Assembly: GCA_000827265.1 (NCBI GenBank)
Contig: KN834760.1
Span: 181,302 to 245,301 of the forward strand
Direction: 5' to 3'
Length of the DNA stretch: 64,000 bases
Origin: Collybiopsis luxurians FD-317 M1
Taxonomy: Eukaryota; Basidiomycota; Agaricomycetes; Agaricales; Omphalotaceae
Shown here: one piece after another, positions 1 through 12,004 of the stretch
Position numbering within the stretch: position 1 is the stretch's first letter
Layout of the letters: the number at the start of each line of letters is the position of its first letter
Translations under genes and position numbers: made by a program
Notes under the pieces: generated by a model
Databases searched by the model: none
Told to the model about the DNA's origin: nothing
What the model saw: only the letters and a program-made list of their open reading frames with translations

Positions 1-1
1 G

Positions 2-121
2 CAGGTCGGGAGGGCGGTTAGGGAGATGATTGTTAGGTTGGAGAGGGAGATGGGTGTGTTTAAGCAGGGGGTGAGGAATGTGTTGGGGGATACTGGGACT
101 GGGTTGAAGAGGAAGGGTTAG
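2..121 (+). pseudogene. 3' fragment of an uncharacterised coiled-coil protein gene
   Basis: The window opens inside an open frame of 39 codons ending in TAG. It reads as a charged amphipathic helix (motifs REMIVRLEREMGVFKQGV, then LKRKG at the end), rich in Glu, Arg and Leu. A clearly related end occurs at 18,411-18,530 (motif IIVALEKEIGVFKRGM, end KERG). A degraded trace lies near 3,200. The 5' part is outside the window, so I cannot tell whether the full gene is intact. I do not recognise the family. It is best read as one of several dispersed copies belonging to the duplicated module that fills the first 23 kb. Confidence 0.4.
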
Positions 122-1224
122 GGTTGGGTGGTATCCGTCGAGTTTTGGGGGAGGGAGCGGCCTGAGGAAGGGCTGAGAGTCGGTGCTATATGCAGCTCTC
201 TTTCGCCTCGTTTCTTTACTCTTGCTTATGGCGGGGAGGATGTGTATTTGTGATGGAGTATCTAGCGAATACCGTCATGGCGCGTAGCGATGCTCATAGT
301 ACTCAATACTATCCTCCATTGCAAATTTCTAGATAGCGGGTGCTTTATCATGACTCCTCGGCGTTCAGATAGTGATTTCCAGAGGTGAAATTGGTTTCAT
401 ATACACATATCCCACTGTCAAGTATGCAACCCGCTTTCTAATCTAGCCTAATTCATGGTTCGTTCTAATTTCTTAGCGCCTCCAATATGGGCTCCTTCAA
501 CAGAATATATCGCATTGACATAATGTAATGAGTCCGCCAATGAATTGGTGATAGGTTAGTGGAGAGGTGTCAAGGCATTACACGCTAACGTGGGATTACG
601 ACCGTACCTTCTGAACCTGCCAGTGGTTCCCTTCCTCGAGCAGCATGCCAGAGCATGACTGCTTGGATCAAGCATTAGATTACGGTTTTGTATTTCGTAC
701 TGTAACTCGAAAAGAGGTCAACTGGATGAACGTCTAAACGCCTCTGAACGGACCTCTCTATCATCAGCAACACCGCGACTTCGGAGATCCCCAATTCTTC
801 GCCGCTGACGTCAGTATCAATTCCCATGTAATTACCCAGCTGGTAAACACTGCTTGTATTCCCGAAAAAACTAATATTCCTCAATTCTATGTACAGCACT
901 TCGCATGATTCTGGGTCCCTTCAAATTGTTTGCGCCTGCTGGCTGGTACGGATGCAAGTTTTATTAATCAATTGAGACACCGTGCATGTATTGTCCGAAT
1001 TACTTCCATCATACTTCCTGCTGAAATCTGACTGAAATTTAAATTTTCAAGCCCATTGTACCAGATTGTACCTGACAGTTTCTATGCACTCTTATCAGTG
1101 GCACTGTGACAAGTACGGATTTATAAATAACGTGGTATTTTCCATCCGTTCAAGGCCCCTCTTTCCTTTTCATCTACTCCAATACTAAGGCTGCTTCACT
1201 TTCGCGGGAGTTCAAAGTTAACTA
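122..1224. other. Intergenic repeat block upstream of the first DUF6534 copy
   Basis: No convincing gene. About 600-960 belongs to a recurring non-coding block (landmarks: a CGAGCAGCAT-like core, a run of short pyrimidine-rich pieces, then TTCTAT-GCACTCTTA). Related copies lie near 4,480-4,860, 8,470-8,590, 13,900-14,010, 15,050-15,440 and 17,900-18,020. The last 200 bases (about 1,030-1,224) are the promoter-proximal part shared by all three DUF6534 copies and include a TTATAAATA-like box near 1,120. Confidence 0.5.
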
Positions 1225-2763
1225 ATGGGTACTTCAACTATATCGGATAACAAGGTCTTTTCAGTCCTCGCTCCGCTAGTCATTGCCCCCATGGTATGCC
1301 GGTTTACCCTGCTCTGTTCCGATTCTGATAATGACTCGGACATACTTAGCTGAATGCCTTTCTTTATGGTCTATGTTTTCTGCAATTCGTCAGGTATTTT
1401 ACGGCTGGGACCCGAGATCCCCTTTCACTAAAGTGAGTTTCCAGGTTAAGTACCTGCTTTCCTTGTTTTGTGACCTTCAAAATTCCAAGATTATTGATTT
1501 CCTGGGAGTTGCTTATCGACACATTTCATTCTGCGTTATCGGTGTATTTGCTTTGGCAATATACTGTCACAAATTACATGAATCCAGCGTACCTTGAGAC
1601 TATTCCATGGCCATTGACTTTAACTCCCGGCCTAACAGTTTTGTGCGTTGCTCGTCCTACATACCGTTTGGAGTCACTCCGGCTAATGAACTCCATCAGC
1701 TCTGCACTTCCCATTCAAGTGTTTCTCTCCCAACGTGTCAAAAAGCTTTCAGGCTCGCAGACCGTCTTCATTACTCTTGTGACCCTGTCTTGCATCGAGG
1801 TAAGTAAGCATAATATAAAATGCTTTTCCAAGGCTGTGAGTAATTGCGAGACGTTGGCTACAAAAGGGATCTCTCGGAATAACGGTTGCAGTACTCTCTA
1901 TGCTACAAACAAGGTACATCATTTCGCCGCGTCTCTTTCCATTCCGCACCTAACTGAGTTTTCCACTGCAGTTTTACAACATTGAAACCCTTTGATGGTA
2001 TTCTGTACAGGTGCGACTTCTCGACAAAGAATATTGGCCCTTTTCTTGATTTAAAATATCTAGCTGGACAGTCTTGTCAGCTGTGACTGATGTAGCAATT
2101 AGGCGAGTTCAAATAGTTCACTGAATGCTTGGTTGATAATTGAATCTGCAGTACATGCCTCATCCGCCACCTTCGAAGAACTCAAACTGACTCCTCTCGT
2201 GCGTCTGCTCTGGGTTTTACCTCGCTCAACCAACCACATTCATTGTCAATATTCATGATGTAGGCACAAAGCGTGTAGTCTCGCGATTGATACGTGACGC
2301 GATTGAAAGCGCGTCCATTGCAAGTTTCTTTTCTGTGAGTCACAACCAGCTCGACGGCTTGAATACTGGAAAGAAGGCAAGAGAGACTGACCGGACCATT
2401 AGTTCATGGTTTTCATGACAGCAGTATGTTGTGTGCCGCACCATTGAGCAACTAAGAGTTCAGATTAGCCTGACCCGTAGTGCTAGATGATATGGCCAGC
2501 GTCGACGATGGGTGCAATCTTCTCAGTTGTGAGTCTATTCCTTTGTCATTACTCTATGGAAACACACTCAATCTGTGCATCATACCAGCCAATGGGTAGG
2601 GCATACACGTACGTGTTGCCCAACATAGATCTGGAGTCTGTAATATGGATATCTAATGATCTGGATTAGAAATACATTTCTAGCGGTGCGTCTCAATGGC
2701 GAAGATACCGTTGAACTTCACAGTCAACTAGGGTTCGCCTCCTTTGTAGATCCTGAATTCTAG
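1225..2763 (+). CDS. DUF6534-type multi-pass membrane protein, copy A
   Basis: Start ATG opens the frame MGTSTISDNKVFSVLAPLV, conserved in copies B and C. Exons can be followed by GT-AG junctions. The most diagnostic exon reads IDTFHSALSVYLLWQY and NPAYLETIPWPL, matching the DUF6534 hallmark of a helix with D-T-x-H followed by a Tyr-rich segment and IPW. An intron (GTGCGT...CAG) is followed by LPIQVFLSQRVKKLSG, and later by a cytoplasmic segment SRLIRDAIESAS and a final exon ending FVDPEF. Family role is unknown; members are predicted plasma-membrane proteins expanded in mushrooms. Copy A keeps a Gln codon where copies B and C have TGA, so it reads further at the C-terminus. Exon borders are my inference and some could be decayed. 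Confidence 0.55.
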
Positions 2764-3424
2764 GCCAAAATTGCGAAGGGATCTTCACGATTATCCATCT
2801 TCTGGCAAAACTGCTATCACATTAGTGAGTCTTTGCCTTCGTACTCTTTTTTCTGCTCAAAAGGTGACGTGAATTTCCCTGCTGTCAGACCGACCCCAGC
2901 CGAGGAAATGTGCGGCGGCAAAATTCCCCTGACGGCAACTTTAGGGAAACCAACGTGCTCAGTGCAATTGTGCATAGTCCATTTTCAAGTATGGTCTTTA
3001 CAGATATTGAAAGTCTCCAGACACAGCAGTGTCAATTCTCCAACCAAATAAGCAATCAGCCAATCTCCCACCATCAGATTTCTGGTGTTTCCGCCAAGCA
3101 CTCTGATGTTTCATCCTAGTCATAGCATTTACATCGCGTTCATTTCCCTTCTCCTTGCCTTCTTCTGTCCCGTTTATCGTCTTGGTCGGATTTAGGGAAG
3201 CGAATGGGGGTGGGCAGGTGGGAAGGGAGGTTAGGGAGATTGCACATGGATTATTGGAGGTGTGAGTTAACCATGATGGAACGTTGCGAGTTTGGTGGTT
3301 ACTTGTAAGTATTGCTTATGGTAATACAGTGACAATGACTAGCCAAAAAAAATTGGATGCCTTCTGCAAACTATTCGACCTCGGCTCAATTCTTCAGTGA
3401 TACCACTTATGATAACAATACCAA

Positions 3425-3598
3425 CTACTGATTGAGTTCTTTCATCACCTCAGTGAATTCATTGACCGTTTCTTCGTATTCAGCGATCATTTGAGAGTCG
3501 ATGTTGTCTTCTTCGTCCTCCTCGTCATTTCCATCACCTGTGTCGGCGTCAGTGTCAAGAGTACTAGTCTGATGAACCTGTGCGATCAATGCTAGCAT
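3425..3598 (-). pseudogene. Short acidic ORF, probable C-terminal remnant
   Basis: A 57-codon minus-strand frame starting MLALIAQVHQTSTLD, followed by an acidic run rich in Asp and Glu (GDGNDEEDEEDN) and a short helix EYEETVNEFTEVMKEL before the stop. Further upstream on the same strand (about 3,690-3,780) is a plausible preceding exon containing EAFLSYPDLNESI and a GTAAGT donor, but the join is not clean. It looks like the tail of a larger protein that has lost its front. I do not recognise the family; a transposon-associated protein is possible. Confidence 0.25.
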
Positions 3599-4945
3599 TT
3601 AATCCTCTTTCTGGGATATTTTCGGGAGGAGGGTCTCCGGACTACATTGAACAAAACGAAGATAAATTTTTCAACAAATCATGGCGCTACAGAGAGATAG
3701 AAACCACTTACGATGTTCCCTAATGCTCTCGTTAAGATCCGGATACGAAAGAAACGCTTCGATGGTTTTTAGAGCTTGGTTGCATATGGAACAGTAGCTT
3801 CAAGTTGTTTCCATAGATATGGTTTCGTTTACCTCTTGTCTGCGATGTGTACGGGCAGAAGAGGTAGGGGATTGAGAGGGGGGGTGGGGGGTGGGGAGAT
3901 GGGGAAAGAGAAATGAATCAGTAGTGAATACTTTGAAAGTCAGACTTGATCCTCGCAGCTAGGAGGAATGAGCAGGGTGTTGGAGTTTCCGATGCGTGAT
4001 AGCAATCGGAACCCTTGCGCAGTTGCTCCCATCAGTTTGAGGGTTCGATGCCCTCTTTATCTATTTGTTATTTTACTAATGTACTGCTGTGTATGGCTTG
4101 ATAGTTCAACCTACTGTACAAATTACCTATATAAGTAGTATACCTTCAATTAAATTCCCTGCGCATTTACTAGGGCTTTTCACTATTAGACCGGAATATT
4201 TGCATCACTCTCGCACTTATTCCAACACAGGGCAATCTGGAGAAGCTTTGCATTTATGATATTGTTACCTCGTTTCCGGGACACCTAGAGAGTGTAGTTC
4301 TATTGTTGGGACTGACATGGTTGCTCTTGGGCGGCGTATAAGGTACGATAACGTGCCTTTTTAACTTCTCCTGGGGGCTCAGGGACGTCACGCACTTTCT
4401 TTTTGAATGGAAATAGACGTTAACCATCTAAGTTACTTCTGTTAAGGTCTACTAAAGGTGAGATATACACCTTATCTGCATAACAAGATTCTAACTTCCA
4501 CTAATAATGCAGTTACCGTACACCTCGAGCGGCATGGTCTGAGAGTGAATAATTGCTCAGATCGCAATTTTGTACTGTAATCTCGTAGCATATACTTCGA
4601 AAAAGAGGGCAAGTGGAAGAGTGTCTGAACTGTCTCTGAAAGGACTCTCTATGATTTGCATAACATCTACAACACGACAAATTTCGTGTTTCATTCAACT
4701 TTCACTGCTCAATTCTTTCGTTGACGACAATATCAACTCCCTAGCATGTAATCATTGCTTGTGTCCTCGAAAGAACCACCATCCCTCAATTCTACAGTGC
4801 TTAGCGATTCTGTGTCCCTTCAAATTCTTCACGCGATCGCGCCTGTTTGTTTGTATTTAAATTTTACCAGTCGATCGAGGCCCGAGTCCCGGCCCCTGTT
4901 TGCGTAAGATGTCTCTTGTACTGTACTGTCACCGAGATTAGGTAA

Positions 4946-5590
4946 GTAAGGTTCATTCGGCTTGGGACCGAGAAAAACAACCCAAGTAAACCTTACGAAC
5001 GAATAAAAGACCGAACGGTCACATCATGGTCACAGTTACGTGGCTCACATGTCCCGAGTGACCAGGGGCGGGCGTGATGCGAGGCGCGGTCTTCGATCGC
5101 AGCTCCCGCCGCTCCCCGGAGCTAGCCTCGAGCAACCGGCATCGACGATCGAGCGAGATTGGGACGAAAAGAAAAAAACAGCGCAGGCGGAACCAGAGTC
5201 GGAACAAAAGTAAGGAAAAATACAAAAGAGGGCGAAGCGGCAGGAAACTGAGGAGCAGAGGAGAACGAAATCATGTACATTCACTGCAGACAATCCATCC
5301 AGGCAAAAAATAAAACAAAAGACAAAGAAAAGCGGGAGTTTATTGAGCAACTACGGACATGACTACGGAAGACGGACATGACGGCGGGTGGATGTAAGCA
5401 AAAGCGGATGGAAACGCCGTATTACACGCCAAGAGGCGCAAGACGATGCAAATCCGGTGAAAGACTTTGACGCGCCAAATGGGTTACGTCATGACAGACG
5501 GACCGCTACCCGGACGTGACAGCACCGTCTTTTCCGAGAGAGAAGTAAACCTGTAAGGTTCATTCGGCTTGGGACCGAGAAAAACAACCC
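4946..5590. mobile_element. GC-rich insertion bounded by 38-bp direct repeats
   Basis: Positions 4,946-4,983 and 5,553-5,590 are identical over 38 bases (GTAAGGTTCATTCGGCTTGG at the start, AACAACCC at the end). AAGTAAACCT follows the left copy and also immediately precedes the right copy. The enclosed 0.57 kb is GC-rich compared with its surroundings and has no sustained coding frame. Neither the other DUF6534 upstream regions nor the rest of the window contains it, so it looks inserted. The repeats are far shorter than typical LTRs, so the class is unknown. Confidence 0.45.
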
Positions 5591-5817
5591 TTAACCCCTA
5601 AGCAAAAGTTCTTATTAAATATTTTCAACCCCGTTTTACCGGACAATTTCTATGCACTCTTATTACGCACTCTAAATAAGTACGGATTTATGGCAAAGAT
5701 AGACTCTCTTCCACCAATCGGTGTTACAGCCCCGACTACATTAGTTATAAATAGAGCAATATTTTTCGTCCATTAAAGGGCCCTTCTTTCCTTTCCGTGG
5801 TAGTTCAAGGTCAACTA

Positions 5818-7318
5818 ATGGGTACTTCAACTATATCGGATAACAAGATTTTTGCAATCCTGGCTCCACTACTCATTGCTCCGATGGTATGGGGGTTTAC
5901 CCTGCTTTGTTCTGACTCTGATAATTACGACATAGTTCAATGCCTTCCTTTATGGTCTGTGTCTTCTACAATTCATCAGGTATTTTACAGCTGGGACTCG
6001 AGATACCCTTACAATAAAGTGAGTATTCAGGTTAAAGTACCTGCTTTCCTTGTTTGTGACCTTCAAGGTCCCAAGGTTATTTATTTCCTGGGAGTTGCTT
6101 ATCGACACATTCCATTCTGCGTTATCGGTGTATTTGCTCTGGCAATATGCTGTCGAAAATTACATGAATCCAGCGTACCTTGAAACTATTCCATGGCCAT
6201 TGACGTTAACTCCCGGCCTAACAGTTTTGTGCGTTGCTTGTCCTAACATTTGGAGCCTTTGCGGCTTATGATCACCATCAGCTCTGCACTTCCCATTCAA
6301 GTGTTTCTCTCACAACGTGTCAAAAAGCTTTCAGGCTCGCGGATCGTCTTCATTACTCTTTTGACTCTGTCTTGCATCGAGGTAAGTAAGCATGATATAA
6401 CAATACTTCTCTGAGGCTGTGATTAATTGCGAGACGTCGGCCACAAAAGGGATCTCTGGGACTAGCGATGGCGGCACTCTCTGTGCAGCAAACAAAGTAC
6501 ATCATTTCGCTGCATCTCTTTCCATTCTGTGCCTAACTGAGTTTTCCACTGCAGTTTAGTAGTATTGAGACACTATGGTGTCTTTCTGTACAGGTGCGAC
6601 TTCTTGACAAAGAATGTTGGCTCTTTTCTCGATTTAAATGTCCAGCTGGACAGTCTTGTCAGTTGTGACCGACGTGGCAATTAGGCGAGTTCAGAGAGCT
6701 CACCAATTGAGTACTTGGTTAATGATTGAATCTGCAGTTTATGCCTCATCTTCTACCTTCGAAAAACCCGAACTGGCTCCCCCCGTGCGTCTGCTCGAGC
6801 TTTTCCCTTGCTCAACCCGCCATATTCATTGTCGATACCCATAACTTAGGCACGAAGCGTGTTGTCTCGCGATTGATACGTGACGCGATCGAAAGCGCGT
6901 CCTTTGCAAGTTTCTTCTCCGTGAGTAACAACCAGCTTGACGACTTAAATACTAGAGAGAAAGAAAGGGAGACTGACCGGACCGTTAGGTCATGGTTTTA
7001 ATAACAACTGTATGTCGTGTGCCGCACCGTTGAACATTTAAGAGTTTAAATTAGCCTGACCCTCATTGTTGTAGATGATATGGCCAACGTCGACATTGGG
7101 TGCAATTTTCTCGATCGTGAGTCTGTCGTCTCGTCATTACTCTACGGAGGCATGCTCAATCTTTGCATCATACCAGCCAATGGGTAGAGTATACACGTAT
7201 GTATTGCCCAACATAGATCTCGAGTTTGTAATATGGGTATCTAATCAGCACTTGGATTAGAAATACCTTTCTAGCGGTGCGTCTCAGTGGCAAGGACACT
7301 ATTGAACTTCACAGTTGA
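5818..7318 (+). CDS. DUF6534-type multi-pass membrane protein, copy B
   Basis: Same exon plan as copy A: start MGTSTISDNKIFAILAPLL, donor GTATGG, exon VFYSWDSRYPYNKVSIQVK, then IDTFHSALSVYLLWQYAVEN and IPWPLTLTPGLTVL. A clean intron from GTGCGTTGC (with a CCTAAC branch-like site) to CAG joins to LPIQVFLSQRVKKLSG. Further exons read SRLIRDAIESASFASFFS, MIWPTSTLGAIFSI and a last segment FLAVRLSGKDTIELHS ending at TGA. Copy A has CAA at the equivalent of this stop and continues. The predicted product is an integral membrane protein of unknown role. It forms a module with the GPCR-like gene at 10,620. Exon borders are inferred. Confidence 0.55.
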
Positions 7319-10300
7319 TTAGGGTTCGCCTCCTTTGTAGATCCTGAATTCTAGGCCAAAATTACAAAGAGAGCTTCACGACTATTCATCTTCTGACGAA
7401 ACTGATTACACGGTAGTGAGTTTTTACCCTCATTTTTTTTGCCCAGAAGGTGACGTGGATTTCCTTGCTGTCAGACTGACCCGAGTCAAGAAAATGTACC
7501 GCGGCCAAATACCACTGACGGCAACTCCAGGGAAACCAACGTACTCACTGAGATTGCGCATAGTCCGTTTTCAAGTATAGTCTTGACAGATATTGAGAGT
7601 CTGTAAACATAACAGTGTCGATTCTCCAATTAAATAAGCAATTTACAGCCCATCTCCCCCCGTCGTATTTCTGTTTTTTTTTTCCGCCAAGCACTATGAT
7701 GTTTCATTCCACTCATTGCATTTACACTACGTTCCTTCAAATTTCCCTTCTTCTGTCCTACTTATTAGGGAACTATCATTTACAGCTGTTCCGGAAAATA
7801 ATGGCATTTGTGAGAAAAAATTTCCTTGAGTGCCTCGAAAAGGAAATCAAGCATTATTTGTTGTAAACGGCCCAAATACTCAGTTAGTTCAGTTATTTGT
7901 GCATCTATTGTCTTAGTGTGTACCAGAGATACTTCCAGTCAGTTCGAATGCTCGTTCCAGAGTAAAATTGGACACAGCTGTGGTCTTCACCTGAAATTTC
8001 TCACGCTGCACCAGATCTTGAAAAGTGCGCAATTCTGAGCTTCATAGCCTTCATACTGTCATTATATCTTCACAAAGCAGGGTTTACAAGTATTAGAGAG
8101 GTATACAAGCATTACATTCAGATTTGAGAGTAATTCAGAGCAACTTCTATTTTCGACACTGGCAAAAAAATTTTCTCACAAATGCCATTATTTTCCGGAA
8201 GGCTGTAAGCAAGAAATCTTAGTAGGTCACGGTGCTGAATACATTTTTAATCTTGCTAAGAGGATACAACAACGGGTTTTTCCATAAATGGACATTGAAA
8301 ATGAACTATTATATACAAGAAGTCATTATGCCCTTCCCCAGTCCACTCAATGTTAAAGTCCTCGATCGTAAAGTTCATGGAATTATATACAGAGAGTTAT
8401 AAGGTGTTCCCAAATGTATGCACTACTACTTAAATCAGAAATCTATACCCGGGGACTCCACACATATGTATCCTATAGACTCGATTTGGGTAACAGGCTC
8501 TCATTTCTGTCAGTTAATGCCGATACCGTATACGTCTTGAGCAGCGTAGACTGAATGGTTGCTTGGATGAAGCATCAGATTATAAAAAGTATTGTCCCGG
8601 GTAAGTAATGTGAACCTTTGACCCGAGTGGCATCTACGAACTCGAATGAAAGTCTGAGCAAAATAAAAGAAACGACACCGGATAACATGTAATTTGTATT
8701 CGGAAGGACTCATTTTTGTTTCGATTGTAAGACTGGAGAATAACATTAACGCTGCTATTCTCACATTTGGGGACTTGACGACTATCTCTGGCCCTCGAAA
8801 TTTGTGTACTATCGATGGTCGATAATCCCTGGAGCTGCAATTGCAGGTCTGCACCTCGAATAACTGCGTTGATCTTTCCACATGTCATGCAATAAAACTT
8901 TGTTCAAATCCTCCAATGCAGATGGCGATTGCTTGAGTCAGCCGGCGGTTTCCAGACTCGGCGAGATTGGTTTCATATAAGTACAAATAGCGAAGAGTAA
9001 CCTCGTAGAATTTACATCGAAAAAGAGGCCAAGTGGAAAAAATGTTTAGACTGTCTTCAAAAGGACTCTGCATGACTCTTATTACTCTTATCATCTAGAA
9101 TAAGTACGACAACGTCAGTTTTCTGGAAATATTTCGGGGATATCCAAGCCGTAGCCGGAGCTTTTCAGCTCGGCCCAGAGCTCAGCCGACACATCACCGC
9201 GAGCCACAGTACTTGCAGACCTCAATAACAAATACCGCAGCTGGCTCAAACCTTGTATAGCGCTACCAAAAAAACCTATGCAAGTCAGGAATACATTTGA
9301 GCGACGAGTTTGGAAGTAATACTATGGAATACAATACCGGCAAAGGTATGACATAAAATATGTTACAGCGTTTTCAAAACACGCGGAAAAGTTTAAAATA
9401 AAAGTTTAAATCCAGAGCCGGCATTTACCTTGAAGGACAAAGCCGAAGCAGGGATAAATGTTACCCTTAGATAACAGGTATTGCTTACAGTAAACAACGA
9501 TTCTCCGGCACCCCCGCAACTCAAAACCCCATGCAGTTTGGTGAAGGGGGGTGTCGTCCAACTGCATCCAAAGACGGGCCGTGGCGGGGATGATTCGGCT
9601 TGACCTGCCCGGCAAGCCCTATACCGGCACTTCTCAGAGCCGAAGCCAAAAAAACCGAGGTTGGTAGATAGCCAAGCGACCAAAACATAGCACGGCAAGA
9701 ATTCGTTGAATGGAAGAATCCTATTTTACCACGTACTTATATAAGGAAGTTCAAAGACACCGAAATTTCACTCGGCGGAGTGGCGGAAGAAAGACACTGA
9801 GTGCGTAGGCGTCTCTCCAGGACAACTGCGCAACGTCAAAGATTCTCAGGCAAATTCAGCGGTAAGTATGTGTCACCTTAATCTTCATAATCCGACATTA
9901 GCCTATCAACAAATCGTCCAAAATATTGTACCTACAAAATATCAGAGGAATGGGGTGTCATGGGTGTGATCACAGCGTTGTAGGTATACCTCCCTATCAT
10001 ATGGTATAAAATTTGGATCAATTTGGTGATTAGTATAGACTATCAGCGACGTGTAGCACAATGATATGTTTACTTAGGGTAGGAAATTGGTCGGATTTTG
10101 TAGAAAAAGTTTTTTTCTGCAACTCCACTCACAGCCTGGAATCTATTGCAAGAGAATGATGTACAAAATTCACCTAAAAAACTTGGCATGCAACTCAGCA
10201 AGTGTATGAAACTTCTACCTGTTACTAATTTCGTCAATTCAGCGGAGTCTTTTTTCCGTTCTACATACATACTTCAATGATTCAGGGTAAAGCGAGAGTG

Positions 10301-10619
10301 GGAGTCTTGCGATATGATTTTCCCGTTACCATGAATTGCTATTATACTCACGATTCTACCCCCTTGTCTTGACATTTTATGCACCCCGAACTACGGTGGC
10401 GCGCAGGTCCAGTAATGTCATTCTTGATTGAGCGGAGGTTGGAACGCATTCAGCGGTGGTCGAAATGCTTGAATACTCAACCTTAAACATGGCGCCGAGA
10501 AGCAGCGAGAAGCTCACTAAGGGGAGTTACGTGAACAGGAACGGACATATAAGAGAAGATAATCTGGAAGCATCTCGACTGTTGCCACTACCTTCATCGT
10601 TGTCACTTGTGCGATTGAC
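7319..10619. other. Spacer of module 1 with repeats and a MITE
   Basis: Holds the post-DUF6534 repeat (7,560-7,780), the MITE at 7,783-8,205, and the remainder of the interrupted repeat (8,206-8,600). From about 9,120 to 10,560 is a block that recurs upstream of the second GPCR-like gene (about 19,640-20,690), including a GCCG/CGGC-rich stretch near 9,140-9,210 and 9,590-9,860. Small open frames here (for example 9,393-9,698 on the minus strand) do not look coding. The last 100 bases carry a CATATAAGAG promoter-like box conserved in both modules. Confidence 0.45.
7783..8205. mobile_element. Tc1/mariner-like MITE
   Basis: A 0.42-kb non-coding element with terminal inverted repeats. TTCCGGAAAATAATGGCATT and ten further bases at 7,789-7,818 are matched by the reverse complement ending at 8,200, and the imperfect repeat extends outward to CAG at both tips. 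A TA dinucleotide lies directly outside each end (7,781-7,782 and 8,206-8,207), as expected for Tc1/mariner target duplication. The same repeat block without this insert is present near 13,190 and 17,580, so the element clearly interrupts an older repeat. No transposase frame is present. Confidence 0.7.
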
Positions 10620-12004
10620 ATGCGTTTAATTACCTCAGGCATTGTAATCATGGTTTCGTCTGCGCTTTACGGTGATTGTACCTTTTCTTTTACGGTTTGC
10701 AGTCGCACTTATTTAGAATTGATTCGCAGGAATATACATCATGATCACAGTACTGAGCATGCATTCTCTACTGTTGGTCCTACTTTTTCTAGGAAATGAT
10801 AGAACCTCACTGCTTGGTAGCAGACATGAAGATCGAACAGTATCGCATTCCCACAAACTTCTCTTGACTATTATAATTATCATGTTCATTGTCCATACGG
10901 GACATGTTACAGAAACGGCCATTCAATTTGTAGACAACCTGAGGAGAAGCGAGAATGAAAAGGTCGATGCCAAGGTCGATCTACAAGCGCAATTGGTGGA
11001 AGCCGTGCTAGTAAGAATGAATGTATGTCCGTTCAGCTAAGTATATCCAAAGAGTTCTGTTTCCTCACCTATGTCTACAAGCAGTACTTACTGAGTGATT
11101 TCGTCGTCGTATGGCGCGCATGGTCTCTAACGGCACACAAACCCCGCTTGAAATCTCGTCATGTACTTTCAATTTGTCTCTTCGCCTCATTTGGTAAGTG
11201 AATCGCTTCATTTACGTTACTTTATCTACTCACCAACTCGCCACGCCAATAAAGTCGTGGTCATGTTTGACGGAGGGTTTACTCTGGCAACGCTATCAAG
11301 ACAGCACGGTAAAGGACACCCACTCCCGTTCGGCGTAGGACGTATTGGTGGAGGGCCTTACCGAATGGGAAAGAGTATTCCTATGCCTCTTTGTCTCTTT
11401 ATAACAAATATTGTTGCCACGGGTTACATTGGTGTGGCTTTCCGGTAAGAGGTCGACGTTTACTATTGATACTTAACTGAAATGATATTAGGGAGTTTTC
11501 ATGCGCTACAAAGGGGTATTTAGAGCCTTCGAAGAGGATCATCAACATTAGACAGACGTTGTATTTCATGTTCGAATCTGGACTCCTGTATTCCGTGATA
11601 TGGGTAATGTGTCGCATTTCCCACTCAGGTCTGACAGCAACGCATTCATCACCTACTAGATCGTGATACTCTTCGATATAGTCGTCTGTTTCCCTCCCGA
11701 TGCTACTATTGCGCTCGGCATGATCACTCCCCAGATCACGGTAGGTGCCTTCGCGTCTTACAGACTCTTAGAATTTTTCATTTTGTTCTAAGTCCATATC
11801 TAGGCTATATACCCTGCATTAATCATATTAATCAACGCGATGCAAAGCTCCATCGGCGATAAAACCGACAGGGACATTCCGACACGTTCAGCTGCGATAT
11901 TCCAAGCCAACCGGCCAAACACACTATTGACCACTCAGTTAGAAGATACGTTTGATGGTCGCATTAGCGAAGTAGTTTCTTCTGAGCAGTCGAGCAGTTC
12001 CTGA
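10620..12004 (+). CDS. GPCR-like multi-pass membrane protein, copy 1
   Basis: Begins MRLITSGIVIMVSSALYG, a first membrane helix. Exons that follow read LLLTIIIIMFIVHTGHVTET, then DAKVDLQAQLVEAVL, then GDFVVVWRAWSL before a further helix. An extended extracytoplasmic stretch leads to SIPMPLCLFITNIVATGYIG. After this come INIRQTLYFMFESGLLYSVI and MITPQITAIYPALIILINAM, ending in a Ser-rich tail (VSSEQSSSS). Seven or so helices and the W-R-A-W motif at the third helix fit the basidiomycete GPCR-like membrane protein group, for which no ligand is known. The second copy at 20,730 is about as long and very similar. Several introns are needed and not all borders are certain. Confidence 0.6.

Larger units (their letters stand above)
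2764..5817. other. Repeat-rich spacer between DUF6534 copies A and B
   Basis: Contains the post-DUF6534 repeat (about 2,830-3,170, with the landmark CACCATCAGATTT), also present near 7,640, 13,090 and 17,480. A shrunken coiled-coil fragment lies near 3,200-3,240, the acidic ORF remnant at 3,425-3,598, and a G-rich stretch at 3,870-3,900. The promoter-side repeat occupies 4,430-4,870 and the 38-bp direct-repeat element 4,946-5,590. From about 5,600 to 5,817 the sequence is the conserved upstream region of DUF6534 copy B. No complete gene seen. Confidence 0.5.

Noticed and set aside
4020..4065. tRNA-like B box (GGGTTCGATGCCC)
   Set aside because: No A box at a proper distance, no acceptor pairing, no terminator; the sequence is unique to one copy of a repeat.
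5019..5350. Overlapping frames on both strands in the GC-rich insertion
   Set aside because: GC-rich DNA without stops; both strands open at once, no recognisable protein.
9393..9698. 101-codon minus-strand frame in the spacer of module 1
   Set aside because: Lies in a GCCG-rich repeat and is not maintained in the second copy of the block.
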